A DNA stretch of 64,000 nucleotides from Tolypeutes matacus (taxonomy: Eukaryota > Chordata > Mammalia > Cingulata > Chlamyphoridae), in NCBI GenBank assembly GCA_026826555.1, contig JAKSZT010038599.1:213727-277726 (forward strand), written 5' to 3'. Positions within the stretch are counted from its first letter, which is position 1. Every line of letters begins with the position of its first letter. Positions 46,020 to 57,404 of this stretch are shown here, piece by piece. Both the position numbers and the translations under genes were made by a program. The notes under the pieces are model-generated. The model had not been told where the DNA came from. It ran no database searches and saw only the letters and a program-made list of their open reading frames with translations.

Positions 46020-46630
46020 GAGAGCCACATGAGTTCACTGGATTCTTTTGCCCAGCACAGAGACATGAAGTCAACTCCAAGGTTTGATCACACAAGGGAA
46101 AGAGTTTTATTAACCTGGTAGAGGTCAGGAGACACAGTCTCAAATCTTCCTCTCTGACAAAAGGATAGGGTTTTTATTATTTTCAGAAAAATGAAGGTGG
46201 GGATAGGCACATTGGGATGTTAGGGGATTGATTGACTTTTTTTTAAATTGGAAGTGTGTAAGTGCAGGCCCCGGAATCTAGCAGGGGTAAGCATCAGGTT
46301 ACAGGTTACAAACTGGGTTGTAAATTGCTTAATTAACATCCATTAGGAATTGACAAATTCCAGCTAGGTAATACTTAAATTTATAAATAATTCAATCCAC
46401 CTAAGATAATGCTAAACTAAATAAAGTTTGGCTGGAATAAAACATAAAGTTGTAAATAACCTAAATAGCATGACTAAGCTTAACAAAGTAGGCCCTCAAG
46501 GGGCTGTTAAAGATTGACAAAATCCATGCATAGCAAGAAAAGGGAATACAAATGGGAGTTAGTTAGAAGTTATAAAAATAAAACATAGTATTTAGAATCA
46601 AAGAAATAATTTTCAGACATATGCCTCTAG
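46020..46630 (-). repeat. Candidate ERV LTR
   Basis: On the minus strand, AATAAAACTCTTTCCC (near 46109-46094) is followed by 'cttgtgtgatcaaacc...ttcatgtctctgtgctgggcaaaagaatccagtgaactca'. This looks like the polyadenylation signal and U5 of a retroviral LTR. The upstream part (to about 46630) is AT-rich and I cannot place its start. No target duplication was found. Confidence 0.35.
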
Positions 46631-47370
46631 TTATTTATAAAATTCATAATTCAGTGACCATGGTTATTTGTTTCCATTCTTTTTGTAAATTCCTTAAATT
46701 TGCCAAGCTCAGACAAAGATAAAGGAGTGGGAATAAACTTCCAGGAAGATGGAATAGAAGTAGGCAGGAAGGGCTCAACTCTCTAACCAAAACAACTGAA
46801 GAAGGGAAAATGTTATCTGAGGGAGATGCTTTGAGGATCTGTAGACCAGGAGAGTGCTGCACATCATCCAGGAGGGAGAGGGACAGAGACACAAAGAGGC
46901 CAAATGAAAACTATGAGTTACTCACCTTTGTGGCTGGAAATGGCACATATACCCCACCCTCCGAGGGAATAGCCTCCGTAAAATCCTTGGCCCACTACAG
47001 CAAACTGAGTGGAAAAGAACATTGTCCTCCTAGTAGGAAGTGGGGTCTAGTGGAGGGCGGAGAGTGGCTACTCTTCAGTGAGTTTGGCCAGCTGAGCCCC
47101 TTTTGAATCTCAAAAAAAGACCCTAACCAGCACTGAAGCAGCCCCAGGGACAGGGGAGGCAGGAAATGATCAGGCAGGCTGTCACACCCAGCCACCCTGA
47201 AAGAGAGATGAACTAAATCAGTGAGGATGCAGACAGAGACAAGTGTCTAACCAGCCCTGGAGCAAAGGAATTCAGGTGAGATAGTCAGCAAACTTTTAGA
47301 AGCCCAACTCACATGAGGGAAAGGGGAACAGGAGAGCCAGATAAGATTACAGAGGCCTACCTAACCTGTG

Positions 47371-47465
47371 TGGGGGGGCGGGGAACGGTGTAGCACAGTG
47401 TAGGAATCCTGACACATATACAAGGTCCCTGGTCCAATTCCCAGTACTTCCTAAAAGAAGGAATC
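47371..47465 (+). mobile_element. Probable DAS-type SINE
   Basis: The segment 'gggggcggggaacggtgtagcacagtg...ggtccctggtccaattcccagtacttcctaaaag' has a B-box-like 'ggtccaattcc' and the 'agtacttcctaaaa' end seen in DAS SINEs. The A box is poor and no target duplication is clear. Confidence 0.5.
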
Positions 47466-48174
47466 CAGAGAGTGATCCACCAGGTTGTCAGGAACCCAGC
47501 CAGCACCTTCTGACAAGGAATTTATAGACAGAGATCTTTGTATTAGGTTTTTTGCTCAATTATTTTTTTCATCTTTAATATATTTATTCTATTTTTAAGT
47601 TTTTTATTTTGTTCTCTAAAGCCGAGTACCCGTGGCAGGCAGGCTGCAGCAAAATTGAGCACCAGAAGACTGAGACGGTTTTTAGGGGCCTAAGATGGAA
47701 ACCTGTTTTTCCTGGCTTGTTTTTTGTTTTTTGGTTTTTGTTTGTTGTCTTTTTCCTGGTTTCATTTTTCTCTATTCCTTACTTTTTCTCCTTGGATTGT
47801 TTTCTTTCCTTCCTTTTTCCCCTCTTCTGTTAACTTTCTTTCATTCTGCCCTATCTTGCTTGGTCTTCATTTATTTCTTCTTTTTTTTCATCTTACCAGA
47901 ATTTTATTTTATTCTATTTTTCCTATTTTTTTTTCTTGTTTCATTTTTTTATTCCACCTTTATATTCTTATTCCTTTGTGTTTTTATGATTTTTCACTTT
48001 TATAACTTATTTATTTTCCTGGCTTTTTTATGGTTACTTTTCTCTTTTTTTATTATTACTATTATTCTTTTCCCTTCTCTCTTTCCTTTTTTATGGTCTT
48101 AATATTTTTTCAAGGGAACACAGGCAACTACAAAGGTATAGAATTAGTTGAATCAAGTTTAAAAAAGGATCCTT

Positions 48175-48175
48175 A

Positions 48176-48208
<33 letters not shown>
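48175..48208 (+). repeat. (CA)n microsatellite
   Basis: About 16 to 17 uninterrupted CA units lie within the L1 5' UTR. Confidence 0.95.
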
Positions 48209-48210
<2 letters not shown>

Positions 48211-48299
48211 AAAACCATAGAGCAGAGAGAGAAGCTAACCATCTGAAAAAAAATCATCAAGATAAACAGAAGCCTAGACAACAACAAAAAATTACAAAG

Positions 48300-51200
48300 C
48301 CATACTAAGAAATAGGAAAACATGGTCTAGTCTAATGAACAAACAAAAACAGGAGATGCAGAACATAGAACAACTAATCAAGGATTTCCAAACAAATATC
48401 ATGAATCAACTTAATGAAGTGAAGGAAGAGGTAAAGGATATTAAGAAGACACTGGGGGAACATACTGAAGAAATTGTAACCATACATAAAAAGATAATGG
48501 ATCTGGATTATGAATGGCAAAATGCATAAATCAAAAATACACTAGAATCAGTGTGTGGAGACTGACACAATAAGTGGAAAGGGCCTGAATTCCCATACTG
48601 AGGAGGACAAATATGTTCTCAAACAGAGGGGCGGGAGTCTCTTGAAAGCATGAGTGGTTCCTAATAAGGGAGGACAAGCCAATGTGTCAAGACTTCAGTG
48701 CTATTGCAAGTAACTATGAATCTTATAATCCAAGAAGTGAAGCCGGGTGGTTGCCATGGGCCCTGAGGGGAGGGGGAGGGAAGAATAGCATAGATGGAAC
48801 ATGGGGTATTTAGTGGGCAATGGAAGTGTTCTACATGGTCTAGCAATGATGGGCACAGGCCACGTTAAATATCATCAAAATTTATAAAAGTGTACAGTCT
48901 AAAATGTAAACCATAATGTAAACCATTGATCATGGTTAGTAGCTATGTTTCACTATTTGTGTATGAGTTGTAACAAATGTACCATCCACATATATGGTAT
49001 TAATACAGGAATGGGGAAAAGGGGGAGGATGTTGGGTATATGGAAGTCCCCTGCATTCTGTATGTGACTTTACTGTGACCTAAAACTTCTTTAAAAATAA
49101 AATGGAAAAAAGTAAGACACTGGGAAATAAATGAAAGAAAATGTCACTGTACATACAGGACAACAGATATTACAGTGATGAAAGGTAAAATGTCAAAAAA
49201 AAATTTTTTTAATATTTTTCATTATTTTCAATATCTCAATTTTTAAATTTTGATTTATTTTTAGTTTTCCTTAAATGTTTATGTATTATGTTTCTTATAC
49301 TTAAACTTACCATTATTATTTCATTTTCCTATTAATTGTATTTGGCTATTTTGTTGGCTTCATTTTTTGAAGAAGCTTTAGATCACAGAAGGGTTACAAG
49401 TGGGGCAGGGGAGGATCATTAGTGTGGGGTGTCAGTGATGGGGGATACATGGGAGGAAGTTCACCTGGACATACATATAAGGTATATAAATGTGTTCAAA
49501 TGTTCACAGGGCATTGTCACAGTGGGTGGAGGTTCACACAATAACAGAGAGAATATTGAATTCCCATCCTGGAGAGCTCTGTCACATTCTCTAATGGAGG
49601 AGCAACTGTTCCCCCAGTGCAGGATGGTCCATTGATGGGCCCTCGATATTGACGACTGTGCTTATGAGTCTTTGCTCTTGAAATTGAAACTTAGCCTAGT
49701 GTTGTGGGGTGCCTAAGAGTTGCCTCCTGAGAGCCTCCCTGTTGCTCCTATATGGCCTCTCTCTAAGCCAAACTCAGCATATAAATGCGTTACCTTCCCC
49801 CCAGCATGGGACATGACTCCTGGGGATGAATCTCCCTGGCACCATGGGATTACTACCAAGCACCAACTAGCAATGTAAAAAGACCTCAAATAAAAGGGGG
49901 GAAAGGTAACAACAAATGAGTTTATATGGCTAAGAGACTTCAAAGTGAGTTGGAGGTCATCCTAGAGGGAACTCTTATACATACCTCAGCAAGATCTTAT
50001 AGACTGCCAAAGTGGATGCTACCTCAAATAATGGGGCTTCTGAGGGCTCTGGAGACTCCCAGGTCCTATGACCAGGGCAGATAGCTCCAGAGTTTGGTGC
50101 CTTGCCAGTGGGCCCTACTTTGGAGTTTGTGCTCCCGAGAGTGACAGAGTTGAACTCAGTTATGGCTTTCCTACACATGGCTCATCTGTCTCCTCTATTT
50201 GAACCTATAGTTGGTGCTGGAGTTGGTACGTGTATGTCCAAGAGACTTGAATCTTTGGACTGTCCATGTGCCAGCTGGGCTCTGCATCTTAATGCAGTTG
50301 CAATACCTACTCTCCAGTTCACTGGACTCACCCAGGACAACTAACCAGGAGGTGAGGATTGACAACTAGCATACCAAGGAAATGAGAGAGCCTATAACTT
50401 CAAGCAAGAGAGTCCCATCCATCGGGGATCAAAGCCCCCTCTCAATTAAAGGTGGAGTGGAGATCACCATCCCAGAATCCTCAGGATTGGGGAATGAACT
50501 ATTGACTAGAGTGGACTTACGGACTTGTGATTCTAGAAATAGAAGAAATAACAGCATTGATGTGGAGGCAGTGGCCACTGGAGGCTCTGGGGGCAGGGGA
50601 AGGAAAAGACAATTGTAATTTGGGGGCTTTTTCAGGACTTGGGAATCGTCCTGAATGGCATTGCATTGACAGATATATGCCATTATATATCTCCCCATAG
50701 CTTGCAGAATTGTGTGGGAGAGAATCTAAACTACAATGTGAACTATGGTCCATGCTCAATGGCAATGCCCCAGGATGCGTGTATCAATCGCAATGAAGGT
50801 GCCACACTAATAAAGGGTGTTGCTTTTGTGGGATGGTGTGGGAGGTGTGGGGAGCGGGGCATATGGGAATCCCTACATTTTTTTATGTAACATTTGTGTA
50901 ATCTAAGTATCTTTAAAAAAATAAAAATATATATATTTTTAAAATACACTGGAAGCACATAACAGCAGATTTGAACAGACAGATGAAAGAATTAGTGATG
51001 GCAAAAGCAGTACATCTGAATCAGTCATATAGTAAAACAGATAGATGAAAAGAAAGAAAAAATTCAGTGGGAATTCAGGGAATTGAACGACAACATGAAA
51101 TGCAGAAATATATGCATTATAGGCATCCCAGTGGGAGAAGAAAAGGGAAAGGTTGCAGAAGGAGTGCTGGAGGAAACAATGGCTGAAAGTTTCCCAACTC

Positions 51201-51590
51201 TTTTGAGGGACATTGATGAACAGGTCCAAGAAGTGCAGCACACCCCACACAGTATAAATCCTAACAGGCCTACCCCAAGACATATACTTATCAAACTGTC
51301 AAATGCTCAAAACAAAGAATACTGAAAGAAGCAAGAGAAAAGAGATCCATCACATACAAGGGAAGCTTAATAGGAATAAACACTGATTTCTCATTTGAAA
51401 CTATGGAAGTGAGAAGGCAGGGGTATGACATAATTAAGGTGCTAAAAAAAAAACAAAAAGTCAGCCAAGAATTCTGTATCCAGCAAAGCTGGAATTCAAA
51501 TATAAGGGAGAGTTCAAAATATTCACAGATAAATAGAAATGAGAGGTTCTCAACAAGAAACCTGCCCTTCAAGAAATACTGAAGTAAGTT
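48300..51590 (+). pseudogene. LINE-1 ORF1 (RNA-binding chaperone), interrupted
   Basis: 48335-48529 encodes the heptad-rich coiled coil of ORF1p (MNQLNEVKEEVKDIKKTL region). After the composite insert the frame continues at about 50943 (NTLEAHNSRFEQTDERISD) and into the RRM/C-terminal domain at 51083-51560 (CRNICIIGIPVGEEKGK, RPTPRHILIKLSN, then SQPRILYPAKLEFKYKGEF in another frame). In-frame stops and frameshifts occur in both halves. ORF1p normally trimerises and coats L1 RNA. This copy cannot. Confidence 0.85.
48548..50940 (+). mobile_element. Composite L1-derived element, copy 1, with 14-bp TSD
   Basis: It is flanked by AAAATACACTAGAA (48534-48547) and AAAATACACTGGAA (50941-50954), a 13/14 match, inside L1 ORF1. 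Its modules are: A, an L1 3' UTR-like unit ending in its own A-rich terminus (48548-49110); an ORF1-like scrap (49111-49195); an AT-rich linker (49196-49364); B, a second L1 3' UTR (49365-50940) ending 'gtaatctaagtatctttaaaaaaataaaa'. The same order recurs at 57405-59651 and 63395-64000. Frames inside it (49429-50890, both strands) are not genes. Confidence 0.8.
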
Positions 51591-51741
51591 ATGCAGGTTG
51601 AAAGGAAAAAACAGGAGATAGAGGGCTGGGGGAGTGTGTAGAAAGGAATATTATTAGTAAGAATAACTAAAAAGATAAAAAGAGAAATAAAAAAATAAAA
51701 ATAAAAATAAAAAATATGACATATATAAACACAAAGAAAAT

Positions 51742-53062
51742 ATGGCTAATGTAAGTAATGCCTTGACAGTAATAACATTGAATGTTAAGGGATTAAACTC
51801 TCCAATCAAAAGACATACATTGGCAGAATGGATATGGAAATATGACCCATCTTTATGCTGCCTACAAGAAACTCACCTTAGACCCAGGGACGCAAGGAGG
51901 TTGCAAGTGAATGGTTGGAAAACAATTTTCCATGCAAACAGTAACCAAAAAAGAGTGAGAGAAGCTATACATATATCAGACAAAATAGACTTTAAATGCA
52001 AAACTATTGTAAGAGTCAAAAAAGCACACTATATATTAATAAAAGGAGTAATCTATCAAGAAGAAAGAACAAACATAAATATCTATGCCTCTAACCAGGG
52101 TGTGACAAAATACATAAAGCAAAGAAGAGAAAAACTAAGGGGAGAAATAGTTACCTCTACAATTATATTGTAATTACATTACAACCAAATACAGTAGGAT
52201 ATACATTCTTCTTGAGCACAAATGGATCAATCTCCAGGATATAGGCCACATGCTAGGTCACAGAATAACACTCAACAAAGTCAGAAAGATTGAAATTATA
52301 CAAAGTAATTTTTCTAACCACAATGGAATGAAGGTGGAAAGCAGTAAAGAGTAGAGAACCTAAATAAGCCAAAGATATGAAAGTTAAACAACACACTCTT
52401 AGATAATAAGTGGGTCAAGGAGGAAATTGCAAAAGAAATCAGTAACTACCTTGAAATGAATGAAAATGAGAACAAAAAGTATCAAAACTATGGGATATAG
52501 CAAAAGCAGTGCTGAGAGGAACATTTATAGTCATAAATGCCTATGTTAAAAAAGAAGAAAGCTCTAAACCCAAAGAACTAACTGCACACCTGGAGGAATT
52601 AGAAAAAGAAAAACAAACTAATCAATAAACAAGCAGAAAGAAAGAAATAACAAAGATTAGAGCAGAACTAAATGAAATTGAGAATTTAAAAGAACTAGAA
52701 AATTTTAACAAAACCAAAGCTGGTTCTTTGAGAAGATTAATAAAATTGACAAACACTTACTAGACTAAAAGAAAAAAGAAAGAAAATGAAAATACATTTT
52801 TGAGAAAAGGGAGGGGATATCACCTCAAAAAAATAATCAAACAAAAATAGAGTATCATAAGAGGATACTTTGAAAAATTGTATGCCAACAAGATGGATAA
52901 CTTAGATGAAATGGACAAATTTTTAGAAACACACAAGTAGCCTACATTGATGTAAGAAGAAATTGATGAATTCAACAGACCAGTCAAAAGTAACAAGATT
53001 GAATGAGTAATCAAAAACCTCCCAACTAAGAAGAGTCCACGACCAGATGATTTCACAGGTGA
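51742..53062 (+). pseudogene. LINE-1 ORF2, endonuclease domain and spacer
   Basis: The frame at 51742-52173 begins MANVSNALTVITLNVKGLNS, the apurinic-endonuclease-like N-terminus. It includes the catalytic Asn in LNVKGLNS and the Glu in CCLQETHLRP. After codon 143 the frame breaks. Downstream sequence to 53062 still reads as decayed ORF2 ('tgctaggtcacagaataacactcaacaaa', 'gcagtgctgagaggaacatttatag', 'agtccacgaccagatgatttcacagg'). In active L1 this domain nicks target DNA. Confidence 0.87.
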
Positions 53063-53705
53063 TGTGGCAGTTTGATATTATTTAAGAATTCCCAAAAGAG
53101 AAATTATGTTTGTAAACTTGTCTGTTCCTCTGGATGTGATAGCCCTTTGATTGTATTACATTCAGCTGAGATGTCTGATTAAACTATGTTAAGATTAGGG
53201 CTTTGATTCAACTGTGTCATTAGAGTGCAACTCAGCGTTGAGTCCCCTTGAGCTGATAAAACAGACTCTCACACAGAAGTAGACACACAGAAAAGAACAC
53301 AGAAGAAGAGAGAACACTCATTAGTAATGGCAGAGGCCCTGGCAAGAGAGATAAGCCTTATAGTCTACAGCTGACCTTGTGAAGAGAACAGAGCCGCTGA
53401 GCCCAGAAAGAAGTGAGCCATGGGGAAAGAGATGAGCCTTATGCCAGCCTACAGCTATGATTGGAAGAAGCTAGACCCACAGAGCCTTAAGAGGGAAGAG
53501 GAAGGCTGAACCCTCATAGGTACTACCTACCATGTTGGGTCAACATGTGGCAACAGACTTTGGGTGAGAAAATACCTCTTATGGTACCTTGAGTTGGACT
53601 CTTTAGGGCCTTGTGATGGTAAGCATCTACCCCAAATAAATACCTTTTATAAAAGCCAACAGGTTCTGGTACTTTACATCAGTACCCCTTTGGCTAACTA
53701 ATACA
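53063..53705 (+). repeat. Solo LTR of family Y inside L1 ORF2
   Basis: It runs from TGTGGCAGTTTGATATTATT to CCTTTGGCTAACTAATACA, flanked by GGTGA (53058-53062) and GGTGG (53706-53710), a 4/5 duplication. Removing it rejoins the conserved ORF2 sequence 'gatttcacaggtg/gattctaccaa'. AATAAA lies at 53635-53640. It is the same family as 23681-24306. Confidence 0.9.
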
Positions 53706-55149
53706 GGTGGATTCTACCAATCATTCCAGAAAGAACTAATACCAATCCTGCTTAAACACTTTCAAAAACTAGAAGTGGAGGGAACATTGCCTAATTCGTT
53801 CTATGATGTAGCATCATCCTAATACCAAAGCCACATAAAAATGCCACAAGAAAGGCACTCTACTGAACCTGAGTGTTAAAATCCTCAACAAAATACTTGT
53901 AATTGTATTTCAACAATACAGCAAATGAATTATACACCAGGTCCAAATGGCTTTCATCCTTGGTATGCAAGGATGGTTCAACATAAGAAAATTGATCAAT
54001 GTAATACACTGAATTAACAGATCGAAAGAAAAAAATCACATTATCATCTCTATTGATGCAGAAAAAGCATTTGACAAAATACAGCATCCTTTCTTAATTA
54101 AAAAAAACACTTCAAAAGTTAGGAATAGAAGGAAACCTCCTCAACATGATAAAGCGTATATATGAAAAACCCACAGCTAACATCATATTCAATGAAGAAA
54201 TGCTAAAGGCTTTCCCTAAAAGATCTGAAACAAGACAAGGATGCCTACTGTCATCATTCTTATTCAAAATTGCATCAGAAGTATTTGCTCGAGCACTTAG
54301 GCAAGAAAAAGATATAAAATGTATCCAATTTGGAAATAAAGAAAAAAATTCATTATTTGCAGATGACATGATCCTATAGATAAAAAGCCCTGAGAAATCT
54401 GCAACAAAGCTTCTAGAGCTCATAAATAAGTTCAGTAAAGTGAGAGCTATATGATCAACATGCAAAAATGAGTAGTATTTCTGTACAACAATAATGAGCA
54501 ATCTGAGGAGGAAGTCAAGAAAAAAATCCATTTATAATAGCAACTAAAAGAATCAAATACCTAGGAATAAATTTAACTAAAGATGTAAAGGACTTGTATG
54601 CAGAAAACTACACAACATTGTTAAAGGAAATCAAAGAAGACCTACATAAGTGGAAGAATATTCCATGTTCATGGATTGGAAGACTAAACATCATTAAGAT
54701 GTCTGTCCTACACAAATTGATTTACAAATTTCATGCAAACCCAATAAAAATTACAGAAGTATTTTTTTTTTACTGAATTGGAAAAGCTAATTATGAAATT
54801 TATTTGCAAGAACAAGGGGCCCAAAATATTCAAAAATATATTGAAAACAATAAATGAAATTGGAGGAATCACACTGCCTCACTTTAAGGCATACTACAAA
54901 GATACAGTGGCCAAAACTATATGGTATTGGCACGGATTAGACATACTGACCAATGGAACCGAATGGATGATCCTTGTATATATGGTCAAGTGATATTTAG
55001 CAAGGCCACCAAGCCCACTAAACTGGGACAGAATAGCCTCTTCAACAAATGGTGCTGGGATAGCTGTATATCCATATGCAAAAGAATGAGAGAGGATCAC
55101 CTTCTCACACCCTATAAAAAATTAACTCAAGATGGATCAAAGACCTAAA
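53706..55149 (+). pseudogene. LINE-1 ORF2, reverse-transcriptase domain
   Basis: The region covers the RT palm. At 54146-54379 the frame contains [13 protein letters not shown] (motif around 'TRQGCPLSPLLF') and ends with LFADDMIL, which retains the catalytic FADD. Stops follow immediately. Further ORF2 pieces are at 54594-54776 ([20 protein letters not shown]) and 54778-54993. The antisense frames at 53860-54087 and 54112-54531 are shadows. Confidence 0.88.
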
Positions 55150-55480
55150 AAGTTGGGAGATTCCTACAAAAAAAAAATTGCATTACTGTAATTAGTATCC
55201 ATCCCTCAAACCCCAACACCACTCTCTTCAAGTACAATGGTATGTGCACATAAAACTTTATAAAATCTCAAAGAATATTTTGAAGCATAAAATAGAAGTA
55301 TATTCATGAAATATTCCAAGTTTTGTGTCTTATTGTATTGAAATCCTCTAAATATTGGCAATTTTTAAATATAACATATAAAGTTTTTCATTAAAACATT
55401 TTATTGGAACACTCCCTACAGAGTACTATTTCAGAAAATTATTTTAAAATAAATGTTAAGTTGATGCAAAAAAAAAAAAA
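55150..55480 (+). pseudogene. Retrocopy of an unidentified mRNA 3' end
   Basis: A 330-bp AT-rich segment ends AATAAA (55448-55453), 14 bases, then a poly(A) tract (55468-55480 and beyond). It is bracketed by an identical 11-bp duplication, AAAGACCTAAA, at 55139-55149 and 55481-55491, and splits L1 ORF2. These are the marks of L1-mediated retrotransposition of a polyadenylated transcript, 5' truncated. The body does not match other repeats in this window and I do not recognise the source gene. It contains no long frame and is probably 3' UTR only. Confidence 0.75.
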
Positions 55481-56915
55481 AAAGACCTAAATATAAGAGC
55501 CAAGACCATAAAGATCCCAGAAGATAATATAGGGAAGCATATATAAGATCTTGAAGTAGGAAATGGCTTCATGAACTCTACACCCAAAGTGTGAGTAACA
55601 AAAGATAAAATATATAAATGAGACCTTCTCAAAATTAAGAACTTTTGCATTTCAAAGGAGTTTGTCAAGAAAGTGAAAAGGCAACCTATGCAATAGGAGA
55701 AAATATTTGAAAACTATCCAATAAGGGCCTAATATCCAGCATGTATAAAGAAATCCTACATCTTGAAAATAAAAAGACAAACAGCCCAATTAAAAAATGG
55801 GCAATAGATTTGAATATACACTTCTCCAAAAAAGAAATACAAAGGGCTAAAAAGTACATGAAAAGATGCTCAACATAAGTAAGCTATTAGAGAAATGCAA
55901 ATCAAAACTACAATGAGGTATCAATTTACACCTCTTAGACTGGCAGCTATTAAACAGAGGACTGCAAGTGTTGGAGAGGATGTGGAAGAAAGGGAACCCT
56001 CATCCACTGCTGGTGGGAATGTAGAATGGTGCAGCCATTGTGGAGGACAATTTGGCAGTTCCTCAGAAAGCTAACTATTGAACCAGTATATAATCTAGCA
56101 ATCCCACTGTTGGGCATATACCCAGAAAAATTGAAAGCAAGGACGCAAACAGATATATGCACACCAATGTTCATAGTGACATTATTCACTATTGCCAAAA
56201 GCTGGAAGCAACCCAAGTGTCCATCAACAGATGAATGGATAAGCAAATTGTGTTATATACACAAAATGGAATATGCGTGTAAGCTGTAAGAAGGAAAGCA
56301 GTATTAACACACGGGACAACATAGATGAATCTTGAAGACCTTATGTTGAGTGAAGTAAGCCAGTCACTGAAGGACAAATATTACATAACCTTACTGATAT
56401 CACTTAAGCAAATTGAGCAGACACACAGAGCTAGAGTCTGGAAGGTAGGTTATCAGGAGACAGTAAAAGATAGAGGGTGGTGAGATGATGCTCAATATGG
56501 GCACAATCTATAATAAGGTGAAAGGGTGTGGCTGGGCAGTGGATGGGGTTGATAGTGGTACAGTGATGTGATTAGGTCTGATAGTGTAGGAATGTGAGGG
56601 GGAGTAGGGTAGAGGGGATTGGGTTGGACTATCCATGTAACTGGGGAGAGGGTTGGAGGAAGGAGCAGGTGAACTCTGGGGATTTGCAGGTATGTGTTTA
56701 AAGCTAATGGTGAGAATATTCTTTTGACAAATATGGCAGGGGAGGGTTACTGGTGCAGAGTGTTGGGGTGAGGTGATATACAAGATAGGCCACACGGGGA
56801 GAATGCCTCTATGTAATATGAAAGTGTTCATCTTTCGTAGTGTGTTATCTCAGTGGGTGGAGACCCATACAATAAAAAAGAAAATATTGAACTCCCAATA
56901 TGGAATTTCCATGAA
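55481..56915 (+). pseudogene. LINE-1 ORF2 C-terminus and start of 3' UTR
   Basis: ORF2 3' sequence resumes after the retrocopy: 'aaatataagagccaagaccataaag', 'gtgttggagaggatgtgg', 'gtgcagccattgtggaggac'. The frame at 56026-56289 encodes part of the C-terminal region. The 3' UTR follows with G-rich sense sequence (56500-56780) and the opening of the B-type unit ('atggcaggggagggttactggtgc', about 56735-56915). It stops abruptly at 'ggaatttcc' (56910), so the true 3' end is missing. Confidence 0.82.
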
Positions 56916-57404
56916 ATAATAGGAGGAAAAAACCTATATAACAAGGACAACAACTTATTGATTAAGCACTTAAATTGGTATATGCATTATTATGAGTATA
57001 TTCATCTGTAAATATTTGCATTTCAATTAAAGCATATGAAATACTCTGTAGGATCAGTGTTCAGTCTACAATTATTTTTTTTCTTCTTTCTCTTCTTCTT
57101 ATCAATAGTAGTAGATTTAATAGTTAGACATATGCCAAAAGGCTGAATAGGAAGATATAAAAAATTAATTATTGTGCTTATTTATTAAATTTTCTTTTAT
57201 ATTACTGTTTTTTGTACATATGAGTTTATGTGTATCCCAACTAGAGAAGAATCCATAGTTCTTTAACTCTTATATCTACATTTCTAATTCCAACCTACCT
57301 CTCTTCCCTACCTGGCTCTAAGCTCCATGGATGCAGTCAACCTGTTTGTTTTCTCACCTTTGTATGAGCAAAGTCCAGAACAAAATGGTCAGTTAGAGGT
57401 TCAA
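56916..57404. other. Unassigned AT-rich DNA, perhaps an L2 tail
   Basis: The part 57285-57385 ('ctggctctaagctccatggatgcagtcaacctgtttg') faintly resembles an L2 3' end. The rest is unassigned. Confidence 0.35.

Larger units (their letters stand above)
46735..48299 (+). promoter_or_regulatory. LINE-1 5' UTR with T-rich segment
   Basis: The first 800 bases are GC-richer, as L1 promoters are: 'ccaggaagatggaatagaag', 'ctgaagcagccccaggg', 'ccagccctggagcaaagg'. From 47550 to 48110 the sense strand is strongly T-rich, then (CA)n at 48175-48208. The Phe/Leu-rich frames at 47695-48102 and 47724-48005 come from the T-rich tract and are not genes. Promoter activity is presumed lost. Confidence 0.7.
46735..56915 (+). 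mobile_element. Near-complete LINE-1, dead, with nested insertions
   Basis: The order is 5' UTR (46735-48300, opening 'aacttccaggaagatgg'), ORF1 (48300-48547 plus 50955-51590), ORF2 (about 51742-56290 with interruptions) and 3' UTR (56291-56915, cut short). Inserted are a probable DAS SINE (47371-47465), a composite L1-derived element (48548-50940), a family-Y LTR (53063-53705) and a polyadenylated retrocopy (55150-55480). Subtracting them leaves about 6.7 kb, full L1 length. Many stops and frameshifts make it inactive. The 3' end is lost at about 56915, where unrelated DNA follows. Confidence 0.88.

Noticed and set aside
47695..48102. 135-codon Phe/Leu-rich frame that looks like a membrane protein
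   Set aside because: It is a translation of the T-rich tract in the L1 5' UTR. A second overlapping frame with the same composition exists, and no start context or family features are seen.
48175..48208. CRISPR-like short repeats
   Set aside because: These are contiguous CA dinucleotides without spacers. No direct-repeat/spacer pattern exists anywhere in the window.
54112..54531. 139-codon minus-strand frame
   Set aside because: It is antisense to the L1 reverse-transcriptase region, which has FADD on the plus strand.
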